Source: Pseudomonadota bacterium (GTDB lineage: Bacteria; Pseudomonadota; Gammaproteobacteria; Burkholderiales; Casimicrobiaceae). Taken from it: 10,804 bases of DNA. The stretch spans positions 1-10,804 of the forward strand of contig JAKPSO010000638.1 in assembly GCA_029571495.1 (NCBI GenBank). Reading direction: 5' to 3'. Numbering within the stretch: the first letter of the stretch is position 1; each line of letters opens with the position of its first letter. Made by a program: the position numbers and the translations under genes. The notes under the pieces were generated by a model, which did no database searches, was not told the DNA's origin, and saw only the letters and a program-made list of their open reading frames with translations. Positions 1 through 6,672 of this stretch are shown piece after piece.

Positions 1-469
1 CGCACACGTCCGCGACCGCTTGCAATGGGTTCAACACGCCGGCGCCCGTTTCACAGTGAATCAACACGACGTGCGTAATCGTCGTGTCCGCGCCGAGTTT
101 GTCGCGCAGAGCTGCAGGTGAGACCGGTTCGTGGTCCGCAAACGGCATCAGCGTGCATCGCCGCCCCATCAATGTCGTGAGCCTCGCAGCACGCTTGCAG
201 TACGCGCCGTTGTCGAGCACTAGGACATGGCCACTTGGAGGAACTAGCGTCGCCACAGCGGCCTCAACACTGAAGGTGCCGCTTCCCTGCAGGGGCACGA
301 CGACGTGCGTCGCTTCACCATGAATGATGTTGACCAGGCTCTTGCGGACGCTGGCGGTTACCGCGTTGAATTCAATGTCCCAAGAACCCCAATCCTTGAG
401 CATCGCAAGTTTGGTTCGGAGGCTTGTGGTCAGCGGTCCGGGTGTGAGGAGAATGCGATCATGGGACAT
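1..469 (-). CDS. phnW: 2-aminoethylphosphonate:pyruvate transaminase, N-terminal part (cut by window edge)
   Basis: PLP-dependent cytosolic enzyme that moves the amino group of 2-aminoethylphosphonate (AEP) to pyruvate, giving phosphonoacetaldehyde and alanine; first step of AEP breakdown. Translating the minus strand from the ATG at 469 gives 156 residues that run off the left edge without a stop. Family hallmarks are clear: LLTPGPLTTS at residues 7-16, DWGSWD at 26-31, the PLP-phosphate loop PLQGSGTFSVEAA at 59-71 and VVLIHCETGAGVLNPL at 134-149. The PLP-binding lysine and the C-terminal half (the family is about 360-370 residues) lie outside the window. The gene follows the permease gene by 25 nt, so it is probably the last or a late gene of the leftward transport operon. 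No good Shine-Dalgarno sequence is visible before this ATG. Identity is very likely from motifs and context. Confidence 0.93.
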   Translation of the reverse strand, partial: MSHDRILLTPGPLTTSLRTKLAMLKDWGSWDIEFNAVTASVRKSLVNIIHGEATHVVVPLQGSGTFSVEAAVATLVPPSGHVLVLDNGAYCKRAARLTTLMGRRCTLMPFADHEPVSPAALRDKLGADTTITHVVLIHCETGAGVLNPLQAVADVC

Positions 470-494
470 AGTGATTGAATGTATGGTTGTCGAC

Positions 495-2207
495 TTACCT
501 AGGGCCACGCCAAGCTTGGGTTCGACGATCGACCCAGCGCGCAAGCAACATAAACACGCCCGTCGCGACGGCAGAAATCGCGGCGATGAGCACCGCCATT
601 GCGGCTGCGGCGCCGATTTCACCGGCCTCGTCGAGATTCAAGATCGCGATGGATGCCACTTTGGTTTCCGGCGAATAGAGAAAGACAACAGCGGAGATCG
701 TGGTCATTGCGTTGATGAAAAAGTAACGCGCAATGTCCACAAGCGCTGGAGTGCAAATCGGCAAAGTCACGCGCCAAAACGTCTTGTACCAAGGAACCTT
801 CAGCGAGGCGCTGACTGACTCAAATTCGCCGTCGAGACTCTTAAGTGCGGTAACGGCCGTCAAGTGTCCCGTCGTGTAGAAGTGAACAATCGTGCACAAC
901 GTCATGAGGGCGGTCGTGTGGTACAGCGCGTTCAGCGGATTGGATGCGGCATTGAAAAAGAAAATGTACCCGAGACCGAGTACTAAGCCCGGTACAGCCA
1001 TCGGCAACATTGCAAGCATGCGCACCGGACCACGCAGCCACTGCGCGCCGCGAGTCTTTTCGAGCAGGTAGGCCGAGCAGAACACCAATGCCGTGCCGAA
1101 AAACGCCGTGCCAGCCGCCATTTTCAGACTATTGACGAAACCCTCGGCCACTTCGCCATCCACCAAGCCGAGCACATAGTGACGGATGCTTGGCGTGAGG
1201 TTGTACGGCCAGAAACTAGCGAACGATGCGAAGATCGCCATGCCCAGCATTGCAAGCATTAGGAGCGCGATGAGCGAGCAGTACGCGGCCATCGCGCTGT
1301 CAAATCCGCGGGACGGCGTCGGTCGGTATGGCACCGCGCGGGCTGTAAGCATTGCCGTTTGCTTGCGGCTGACGTAATGGTCTACGCTAAACGTGATCAC
1401 CGCTGGCAGCAGTAGCAACAAGGCAACCACCGCACCGCGTGCGAAGTCTTGCTGTCCGATGACCAGTTTGAAAACATCCGTGGCCAGTACGTTGAAGTTG
1501 CCGCCGATGACTTTGGGGATACCAAAGTCTGTCATCACTAAGGTGAAAGTGACGAGCGCTGCCGAAAGCAGCCCATACTTCGCACCCGGCAGCGTGATCG
1601 TGAAGAACTTGCGGGAGGCTTTCGTGCCCATCGCATCTGCCGCTTCGTACAGGCGTGCATCCGCGAGCGCCAATGCCGTGATCAAAATCATAAGCGCGTG
1701 CGGAAAAACAGCAAAGCACTCAGCGATGACGATGCCGAGCGGGCCGTAAATCTGCGAAATGCCAAACACCTGCATCATTCCCTTCAGCATGCCCTGGTTG
1801 CCAAACCAGTAAATGAGCGAAATCGCGGAGAGTAACGAAGGCGCGAGTAGGGGGATCAAGCTGATGCCGCGGAATAGCGGCTTAAGCGGCATGCACGAGC
1901 GACTGAGGCCATACGCGAACACAAACGCGAGCGGCACGGCAATGAGTGTCACCACAGCGGATACCCAGATACTGTTCCAGAGACTGGTCAGCAGCGCGGG
2001 CGTCTTAGCGTATTCGACAAAATTATTGAGACCGGCGAATTCGCCGGATTTTCCTTCGAACGCCTGTAACAGAATCGCGGCAAGTGGCAGGGCGAGGAAT
2101 GCGATCAAGACCAGCGCGACGACGACCAGGCCCGCATGCGCGAAGCGATCGGTCCAGTGCGTGGACTGGCGGACGACTCGCGCGTCAAAGGTTGTTGCGC
2201 TGCTCAT
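495..2207 (-). CDS. AEP ABC transporter permease, two permease domains fused in one chain
   Basis: Inner-membrane channel of the ABC importer; 570 residues, about twice a single permease. It holds two homologous binding-protein-dependent permease units. Unit one covers about residues 20-280, with an EAA-type loop starting EAADAMGTKASRK at 188 and ending in TLP at 205-207. Unit two covers about 305-560, with a more degenerate EAA loop (ESVSASLKVP from 464, TLP at 481-483). I count about 12 hydrophobic segments. The Salmonella AEP transporter has separate PhnU and PhnV permeases; this fused form matches the PhnU2 type known beside phosphonate genes in other proteobacteria, and resembles the permease of the AepXVW importer as I recall it. 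The ATG lies 2 nt after the phnT stop, so the two are translationally close. Function follows from family and neighbours; the substrate is inferred. Confidence 0.9.
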   Translation of the reverse strand: MSSATTFDARVVRQSTHWTDRFAHAGLVVVALVLIAFLALPLAAILLQAFEGKSGEFAGLNNFVEYAKTPALLTSLWNSIWVSAVVTLIAVPLAFVFAYGLSRSCMPLKPLFRGISLIPLLAPSLLSAISLIYWFGNQGMLKGMMQVFGISQIYGPLGIVIAECFAVFPHALMILITALALADARLYEAADAMGTKASRKFFTITLPGAKYGLLSAALVTFTLVMTDFGIPKVIGGNFNVLATDVFKLVIGQQDFARGAVVALLLLLPAVITFSVDHYVSRKQTAMLTARAVPYRPTPSRGFDSAMAAYCSLIALLMLAMLGMAIFASFASFWPYNLTPSIRHYVLGLVDGEVAEGFVNSLKMAAGTAFFGTALVFCSAYLLEKTRGAQWLRGPVRMLAMLPMAVPGLVLGLGYIFFFNAASNPLNALYHTTALMTLCTIVHFYTTGHLTAVTALKSLDGEFESVSASLKVPWYKTFWRVTLPICTPALVDIARYFFINAMTTISAVVFLYSPETKVASIAILNLDEAGEIGAAAAMAVLIAAISAVATGVFMLLARWVDRRTQAWRGPR

Positions 2208-2209
2208 CG

Positions 2210-3304
2210 CTAGAAAAGTCGCAAACGCTCAGGCAGAAGTTTCAATCGCAAATTTGATCGTTCTGTTAGCGACTGCTCCGTCAGAAAGTTGAGCGACAGA
2301 TACACCGTCAATCGATGCGGGGCAAAGGCAGGAGCGCTGACGTGCACGTGGCAAAACGAACCGAGGAACTCGATCTTCTCGATCTGCGCCTCAAACACGT
2401 GGGGGTCGTTGACGTCGAACGATGGCGCGCCACCACCGGTAGCGCGTGCCAAAACGTCCTCTGGACGCAGGTATACCTTGACGTCTTTCCTCTGCGGAGG
2501 CTCGTCCGCGAGGGAATCGAGCGGCAGCGCGAAACTGCCAACGTGTAACACGCGACCATCGACGGTGCCCGGTAGCACGTTGACTTTGCCAACGAAGTCC
2601 GCAACAAAAGGTGACGCGGGCTCTCGGTAAATCTCCATCGCAGTACCGACTTGCTCGATGACGCCATGATTCATCACGACGATGCGGTCAGCTAAGGACA
2701 ACGCCTCCTCTTGATCGTGCGTCACCATGATGGTAGTGACGCCCAGTGTTTGTTGTAGAGCCCGAATTTCTCCGCGAAGTCGCACACGCTCCAGCGCATC
2801 GAGGGCGGAGAGCGGTTCGTCAAGAAGTAACAGGCCAGGAGACGTCGCCAAAGCGCGCGCCAATGCGATGCGTTGTTGTTGACCACCGGAGAGTTGGCCG
2901 GGATATTTGCTTTCGCTTCCGGGCAGACCGACCAGTTTGACCAATTCGCGAACTCGTGCATTTGCATCTGCGCGCGGCGTCTTTCGATTGGTCAAGCCAT
3001 ACGCTACGTTGTCGGCAATCGTTAAATTCGGGAACAGCGCGTAACTCTGAAAGACGATTCCGTAATCGCGTTCGGCTGGCGGGCGCCGCGTGATGTCAGC
3101 GCCGTTCTGTTCGATGCTGCCCGATGTTGGGACTTCGAGTCCCGCAATGATGCGCAACAGAGTGGTCTTGCCGCAACCAGAGGGGCCTAGAAAACAGACG
3201 AATTCCCCTTTGTTGATCGTAAGATCGATGTTGGAGAGAGCGGTGAAAGCGCCGAAGTTCTTGCGAATTCCGCGGATCTGCAAATACGGTTGTGGTGGGC
3301 TCAT
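2210..3304 (-). CDS. phnT: AEP ABC transporter ATP-binding protein
   Basis: Cytoplasmic ATPase that powers the importer; 364 residues from the ATG at 3304. An open frame continues upstream to a TTG at 3358, but I prefer the ATG: the next residues (PYLQIRGIRKNFGAF) are the usual N-terminus of this family, and the longer version would read through a strong hairpin. ABC motifs occur in order: Walker A GPSGCGKTT at 40-48, Q-loop Q86, signature LSGGQQQR at 138-145, Walker B LLLLDEP at 158-164 with catalytic E163, D-loop SALD at 166-169 and switch H196. Residues from about 240 to the end look like the regulatory TOBE-type domain of the MalK/PotA/FbpC group. It sits between the binding protein gene (89 nt upstream) and the permease gene (2 nt downstream). 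ATPase role is certain; AEP specificity comes from context. Confidence 0.92.
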   Translation of the reverse strand: MSPPQPYLQIRGIRKNFGAFTALSNIDLTINKGEFVCFLGPSGCGKTTLLRIIAGLEVPTSGSIEQNGADITRRPPAERDYGIVFQSYALFPNLTIADNVAYGLTNRKTPRADANARVRELVKLVGLPGSESKYPGQLSGGQQQRIALARALATSPGLLLLDEPLSALDALERVRLRGEIRALQQTLGVTTIMVTHDQEEALSLADRIVVMNHGVIEQVGTAMEIYREPASPFVADFVGKVNVLPGTVDGRVLHVGSFALPLDSLADEPPQRKDVKVYLRPEDVLARATGGGAPSFDVNDPHVFEAQIEKIEFLGSFCHVHVSAPAFAPHRLTVYLSLNFLTEQSLTERSNLRLKLLPERLRLF

Positions 3305-3325
3305 TGCATAGACGTAGAAAACGGC

Positions 3326-3376
3326 GGGGCGCAGCGTGACGCATGCGCCCCTGAACAAGCCGCGAGCTTAGCGCGG
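3326..3376 (-). terminator. Tandem hairpins between phnS and phnT (attenuator or mRNA stabiliser)
   Basis: Reading the minus strand after the phnS stop there is first a small stem (5-bp arms CCGCG/CGCGG, 3360-3376). Next comes a strong hairpin at 3326-3351 with perfect 8-bp arms GGGGCGCA/TGCGCCCC, extended inward by GCG/CGC around a TCA loop with one bulged T. Only four T residues follow (3318-3321), starting 4 nt past the stem, so it is a weak rho-independent terminator at best. In transport operons such hairpins often raise binding-protein mRNA over the ATPase and permease. Structure is seen directly; the role is inferred. Confidence 0.5.
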
Positions 3377-3393
3377 GGTTCGACGGTGACTCG

Positions 3394-4431
3394 CTACCGC
3401 TTCTCGGTTTTCGAGTCGTAGCGTTTACTCCACTCGGCGAGGATGCGTTCGCGGTTCTCCGCTGCCCAAGCGAAATCCATTTTGACCAAACGCGCTTCGT
3501 AATCGGCGGGCACGTTGGCGAGCGGTGCCGCTACGCCAGGAACAGCGGTGATCGCGAAGTTCTTGCCGTAAAGCAGCATCGCTTCTTTGCTCGACGCCCA
3601 GTCGGCCAGCTTCTTCGCAGCGTCAAGTTTCTTTGTGCCTTTGTGAATCGCGAACGCTTCTAGATCCCATCCCAAGCCTTCTTTCGGGAACACGAGGTCA
3701 ATGGGTGCGCCCTTGGCCTTGTTGCTGTTGGCGCGGTATTCGAAGGAGATACCGACAACGAACTCACCCGAACCCGCCATGTTGCAAGGCTTTGAGCCGG
3801 AATGCGTGTATTGCGCGATGTTTTCATGCAAGCCGTTCATGAATGTCCAGCCACCGCCCTTGCCGCCGTCGTCACCGAATAGGGCGAGCCAGGCCGTAAC
3901 GTCAAAGAAGCCGGTGCCGCTCGAGGCGGGGTTCGGCATCACGATCTGTCCTTTGTACGCGGGCTTCGTTAGGTCTTTCCATGTTTCGGGTTTGGGAATG
4001 CCTTTCTTAGCGGCTTCGACGGTGTTGAAGCAAACCGTGGCGCCCCATACGTCCATACCGAACCACGCGGGCACCGACTTCTTGTCACGATATTGTGGCG
4101 AGATGGCCGACAAATTCGACGGCGCGTACGGCTCGAGCATGCCTTGCTTGTCGAGCAGTGCGAGACTTGAGGCCGCAACGCCCATGACCGCGTCGGCCTG
4201 CGGGTTGCCCTTTTCTGCCAGGAGCTTCGCCGTTACGACGCCGGTCGAATCGCGCACCCATTTGAGTTCAATATCCGGATGCACTTTGTTGAAGCCTTCT
4301 TGATAGGCCTTCAGCTGATCGGTTTCTAGCGCCGTATACACAAGTAACGTTGTTTTCTGGGCAAGGGCGACGGTGCTGACGAACGCTACGCCCGCGACGG
4401 CGGACCAGCGCAATAGAGTGGAAAGACGCAT
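3394..4431 (-). CDS. phnS: AEP ABC transporter periplasmic binding protein
   Basis: Secreted solute-binding protein of the importer; 345 residues. Residues 1-24 form a Sec signal peptide (MRLSTLLR, hydrophobic core, VALA) with probable cleavage before Q25. The mature part is a type-2 periplasmic binding fold of the iron(III)/thiamine/phosphonate group (LLVYTALETDQLKAYQEGF at 29-47). Likely ligand-contact segments are the STG at 62-64 and the loop NPASSGTGF at 167-175, which in related proteins holds the phosphate or phosphonate group. It matches the PhnS2-type AEP-binding proteins. The ATG at 4431 has a good Shine-Dalgarno AGGAG at 4439-4443, 7 nt away. It is first in the leftward operon and diverges from phnR. 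Binding-protein role is certain; AEP as ligand is strongly suggested by the neighbours. Confidence 0.92.
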   Translation of the reverse strand: MRLSTLLRWSAVAGVAFVSTVALAQKTTLLVYTALETDQLKAYQEGFNKVHPDIELKWVRDSTGVVTAKLLAEKGNPQADAVMGVAASSLALLDKQGMLEPYAPSNLSAISPQYRDKKSVPAWFGMDVWGATVCFNTVEAAKKGIPKPETWKDLTKPAYKGQIVMPNPASSGTGFFDVTAWLALFGDDGGKGGGWTFMNGLHENIAQYTHSGSKPCNMAGSGEFVVGISFEYRANSNKAKGAPIDLVFPKEGLGWDLEAFAIHKGTKKLDAAKKLADWASSKEAMLLYGKNFAITAVPGVAAPLANVPADYEARLVKMDFAWAAENRERILAEWSKRYDSKTEKR

Positions 4432-4438
4432 GACTATG

Positions 4439-4443
4439 CTCCT
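4439..4443 (-). promoter_or_regulatory. Shine-Dalgarno site of phnS
   Basis: AGGAG on the minus strand, 7 nt before the phnS ATG. It is the best ribosome-binding site on the leftward operon, in contrast to phnT and phnW, which lack a clear one. This fits high expression of the binding protein. Confidence 0.75.
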
Positions 4444-4558
4444 ATTAAAAGACGGTCAATGGTGTACCCGATGCGTGACAAGGCAATGACACCGGCGCAA
4501 GTAGCATGATCCATGCCGTGCCACGCCTTACGGTCAGTTGTCGCCAACGTTCCATTTG

Positions 4559-4588
4559 GTTTTAGCGTCGTGACGGTTTATTTGTCAA
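4559..4588 (-). promoter_or_regulatory. Predicted phnS promoter
   Basis: On the minus strand a perfect -35 box TTGACA (4583-4588) is followed after 18 nt by TAAAAC (4559-4564), which matches 4 of 6 positions of the sigma-70 -10 box. Transcription would start near 4552, giving a leader of about 120 nt. The -35 box is part of the inverted repeat proposed as the PhnR operator, so bound PhnR could block it. Confidence 0.45.
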
Positions 4589-4614
4589 TTGTTTTTTGTA
4601 GATTGTTGACAATC
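4582..4614. promoter_or_regulatory. Candidate PhnR operator (inverted repeats)
   Basis: The plus strand has TTGTCAA at 4582-4588 and its inverse TTGACAA at 4606-4612. The second lies in a compact palindrome at 4601-4614, with arms GATTGT and ACAATC around TG. Short TTGT-N2-ACAA palindromes resemble operators of FadR-type GntR regulators. The repeat centres are about 24 bp apart and each overlaps one of the two divergent -35 boxes, which fits one regulator controlling both operons. Symmetry is seen directly; the binding protein is inferred. Confidence 0.55.
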
Positions 4615-4634
4615 CGCTTAATCCTGCGTCAAAT
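4606..4634 (+). promoter_or_regulatory. Predicted phnR promoter, possibly giving a leaderless mRNA
   Basis: A perfect -35 box TTGACA (4606-4611), a 17-nt spacer and TCAAAT (4629-4634, 4 of 6 matches to TATAAT). The usual start site 6-7 nt further falls at 4640-4641, on the phnR ATG. There is no Shine-Dalgarno sequence in front of that ATG, which agrees with a leaderless transcript. Confidence 0.45.
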
Positions 4635-4640
4635 AGCGGC

Positions 4641-5399
4641 ATGCCAGCCAGCATCGCAACAGCACTCGACTCACCTTCAGCGACGATCGCATTGTTGCAA
4701 TCTAGTTCGCTTACGACGGTCGTGCAGCAGGATATCGAGCGGGCCATTTTGGCCGGCGAATATGCACCGGGAAGCAAACTGGTAGAGGCCACACTCGCCG
4801 AACGGATGGGAGTGTCACGTGGGCCGGTGCGCGAAGCCTTCCGCATGTTGGAAGAGGCGGGCTTGGTTCGCAACGAGAAAAATCGTGGCGTATTCGTCCG
4901 CGATATTCCCATTGACGAGGCTGTAGAAATATTCGATCTACGCGCAGCAATGGATGAACTGGTGGGTCGACAACTCGCAAAAAACATCACTGCGGAGCAA
5001 TTGAAAGAAGTTAAGGCGTTGGTGGACCTGATGGAACGCGCAGTGAAGTCCGGTGACACGCGCGAGTACCACTTAGCTAACTTGAAGTTTCATGATCGGC
5101 TCGTCGAAATGGCCGGCAACAGGAAACTCACTTCCATTTATCGCAAGCTCATTAAAGAGCTCGCGTTGTTTCGGCGACTCAATCTTGCGGACGGGTGGTT
5201 GATGCCCGTGTCTGTTGGTGAGCATCGGCAAATCGTTAAGGCGATCGCGTCCGGCGACGAAGAGTTGGCGGGACGTGCGATGTTCGAGCACGTGATGGAC
5301 AGTAAAGAGCGCACCATCGAGAACGACTTGCGCAGACAGTCGCGTAGCACGAGCACCGCGACGGCAACGTCAAATTTACGAGAGTATCGGGCGCGGTAA
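4641..5399 (+). CDS. phnR: GntR-family (FadR/FCD type) regulator of phosphonate genes
   Basis: DNA-binding regulator, 252 residues. Residues about 23-88 are the GntR winged helix-turn-helix; the recognition segment is VSRGPVREAFRMLEEAGLV at 58-76, followed by the wing NEKNRGVFVRD at 78-88. Residues about 95-225 are an all-helical FCD ligand domain, with probable metal-site residues N147, H151, H195 and H217. It matches the GntR regulators found beside phosphonate genes in Burkholderia (PhnR type). ATG 4641 is the first start after an in-frame stop at 4599, and it has no Shine-Dalgarno sequence. It diverges from the transporter operon and lies 36 nt before phnA, so it is probably autoregulated and cotranscribed with the catabolic genes. 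The effector is unknown; AEP or a pathway intermediate is a fair guess. Confidence 0.88.
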   Translation: MPASIATALDSPSATIALLQSSSLTTVVQQDIERAILAGEYAPGSKLVEATLAERMGVSRGPVREAFRMLEEAGLVRNEKNRGVFVRDIPIDEAVEIFDLRAAMDELVGRQLAKNITAEQLKEVKALVDLMERAVKSGDTREYHLANLKFHDRLVEMAGNRKLTSIYRKLIKELALFRRLNLADGWLMPVSVGEHRQIVKAIASGDEELAGRAMFEHVMDSKERTIENDLRRQSRSTSTATATSNLREYRAR

Positions 5400-5414
5400 C
5401 TTATAAGCCGCGCC
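5390..5414 (+). other. Hairpin spanning the phnR stop codon
   Basis: Perfect 7-bp arms GGCGCGG (5390-5396) and CCGCGCC (5408-5414) enclose an 11-nt loop that begins with the phnR stop codon TAA. The following bases are purine-rich (GAAAGAGACAAAGG) with no T-tract, so this is not a standard intrinsic terminator. It may separate regulator and enzyme expression by RNA processing or by slowing ribosomes. The role is speculative. Confidence 0.45.
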
Positions 5415-5423
5415 GAAAGAGAC

Positions 5424-5429
5424 AAAGGA
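5424..5429 (+). promoter_or_regulatory. Shine-Dalgarno site fixing the phnA GTG start
   Basis: AAAGGA, 6 nt before the GTG at 5436. It supports this non-ATG start, as does the family-like N-terminus TVSVNGRTYRVP that follows. Confidence 0.7.
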
Positions 5430-5435
5430 ATTCCC

Positions 5436-6656
5436 GTGAACACAGTCAGTGTCAATGGCCGCACGTACCGTGTGCCGACAAGCCCCACCGTCGTAGTCTG
5501 CGTCGACGGCTGCGAACCCGACTACTTAGGGCAAGCGGTCGCACAGGGACGCATGCCTTGGCTGAAGCGGACGCTTGCGACGGGCGTTGGGATCGTGGCC
5601 GACTGCGTCGTTCCGACGTTTACCAATCCGAATAACCTGTCCATTGTGACGGGTGCTCCGCCCTCGGTGCACGGCATTTGTGGCAACTACTTGTTGGATA
5701 CTACGACCAACTCCGAAGTCATGATGAATGACCCGAAATGGCTGCGCGCACCAACCATTCTTGCCGGCCTAGCGGATGTGGGACAGTCGGTCGCAGTGAT
5801 CACCGCTAAAGACAAGCTGCGCAAACTCTTGGGCCACAAGATGAAAGGAATTTGCTTTTCGTCGGAGAAAGCCGATCAGGTCACAATCGGCGAGAACGGT
5901 ATCGATGACGTCTTGGCGCGCGTTGGTTTGCCGGTGCCGGACGTGTACAGCGCAGCGCTCTCCGAGTTCGTCTTCGCTGCGGGCGTGCAGCTTATGGCGA
6001 GCGTCCGGCCAAACGTGATGTACCTGTCCACAACCGACTACGTTCAGCATAAGCATGCGCCTGGCACTGAGGGTGCGAACGCGTTTTACACGATGATGGA
6101 CGGCTACCTCGGCAAGCTCGACGCCATGGGATGTGTCATCGCGTTGACGGCGGATCATGGCATGAACGCCAAGGTCGCGATGGACGGTACGCCTGACGTT
6201 GTTTATCTTCAAGACTGGTTTGACGATTGGCTTGGCCTCCGGCGTGCGCGAGTTATCTTGCCCATCACTGATCCCTACGTCGTACACCACGGCGCGCTCG
6301 GCTCGTTCGCGACGGTCTACTTGCCCGCCGACGTCGATCCAGTTGTCGCGCGCGAAAAGCTTGCGGCACTTCGCGGGATGGAGTCCGTGCGTGGTCGCGC
6401 CGATGCCGCAGCCCACTTCGAGTTGCCTGCTGATCGTATAGGCGATCTAGTGGTAGTTTCGGAGCGCTCGACCGTGATTGGTACCTCCGCTTCGAAACAT
6501 GATTTAACCGGCCTCGACGCGCCGCTTCGGTCGCATGGCGGTGTGAGTGAACAACGGGTGCCCCTAATCGTGAATCGTCCGTTGCCCGGCTTGGATCGCG
6601 ATCGACGATTCCGCAATTTTGATGCGTTCGACTTAGCGCTCAATTACGCCCAATAG
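5436..6656 (+). CDS. phnA: Phosphonoacetate hydrolase
   Basis: Zinc-dependent cytosolic enzyme of the alkaline phosphatase superfamily that cleaves the C-P bond of phosphonoacetate to acetate and phosphate. It has 406 residues, normal for the family, and starts at a GTG with a good Shine-Dalgarno site. Active-site residues map consistently onto the Sinorhizobium meliloti enzyme as I recall it: D24 in VVCVDGCEPDY; nucleophile T63 in TFTNPNNLSIVTG; D201 and H205 in TTDYVQHKHAPG; D240-H241 in TADHGM; and H367 in LRSHGG. All two-zinc ligands are therefore present. It follows phnR by 36 nt and precedes phnY by 16 nt. It performs the last step of the PhnW-PhnY-PhnA route and releases phosphate without the C-P lyase. 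Confidence 0.96.
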   Translation: MNTVSVNGRTYRVPTSPTVVVCVDGCEPDYLGQAVAQGRMPWLKRTLATGVGIVADCVVPTFTNPNNLSIVTGAPPSVHGICGNYLLDTTTNSEVMMNDPKWLRAPTILAGLADVGQSVAVITAKDKLRKLLGHKMKGICFSSEKADQVTIGENGIDDVLARVGLPVPDVYSAALSEFVFAAGVQLMASVRPNVMYLSTTDYVQHKHAPGTEGANAFYTMMDGYLGKLDAMGCVIALTADHGMNAKVAMDGTPDVVYLQDWFDDWLGLRRARVILPITDPYVVHHGALGSFATVYLPADVDPVVAREKLAALRGMESVRGRADAAAHFELPADRIGDLVVVSERSTVIGTSASKHDLTGLDAPLRSHGGVSEQRVPLIVNRPLPGLDRDRRFRNFDAFDLALNYAQ

Positions 6657-6672
6657 TTCAGGTACTCCTTTC

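Larger units (their letters stand above)
4432..4640. promoter_or_regulatory. Divergent phnS/phnR control region
   Basis: This 209-bp gap between divergent genes is more AT-rich than its surroundings near 4560-4615. It holds the outward-facing promoter pair and the candidate PhnR operator listed separately. The phnS side leaves a predicted leader of about 120 nt. That leader carries a repeated TGACCGT on the minus strand (ACGGTCA on the plus strand at 4452-4458 and 4530-4536). I see no open reading frame of note, no PhoB-box pair and no riboswitch that I recognise. Confidence 0.7.

Noticed and set aside
324..818. Plus-strand frame of 164 codons across the phnW/permease junction
   Set aside because: Overlaps two well-supported minus-strand genes and has a biased Arg/His-rich composition.
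2210..3358. Longer phnT starting at TTG 3358
   Set aside because: The extra 18 residues are unlike the family and would be encoded across the strong hairpin at 3326-3351; ATG 3304 fits better.
3701..4303. Open frame of 200 codons on the plus strand inside phnS
   Set aside because: Antisense to the binding-protein gene; no recognisable motif and no plausible independent promoter.
4504..4516. Inverted repeat GCATG-ATC-CATGC in the phnS leader
   Set aside because: Only 5-bp arms with a 3-nt loop, away from promoter boxes and without a T-tract; easily due to chance.
4432..4640. Pho box for phosphate-starvation control
   Set aside because: I looked for paired CTGTCAT-like repeats with 11-bp phasing and found none; substrate control by PhnR seems more likely.
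5769..6416. Long open frame (215 codons) on the minus strand inside phnA
   Set aside because: It lies fully antisense to phnA, which has all catalytic residues; its product is rich in Arg and His and looks like no family I know. Shadow frame.
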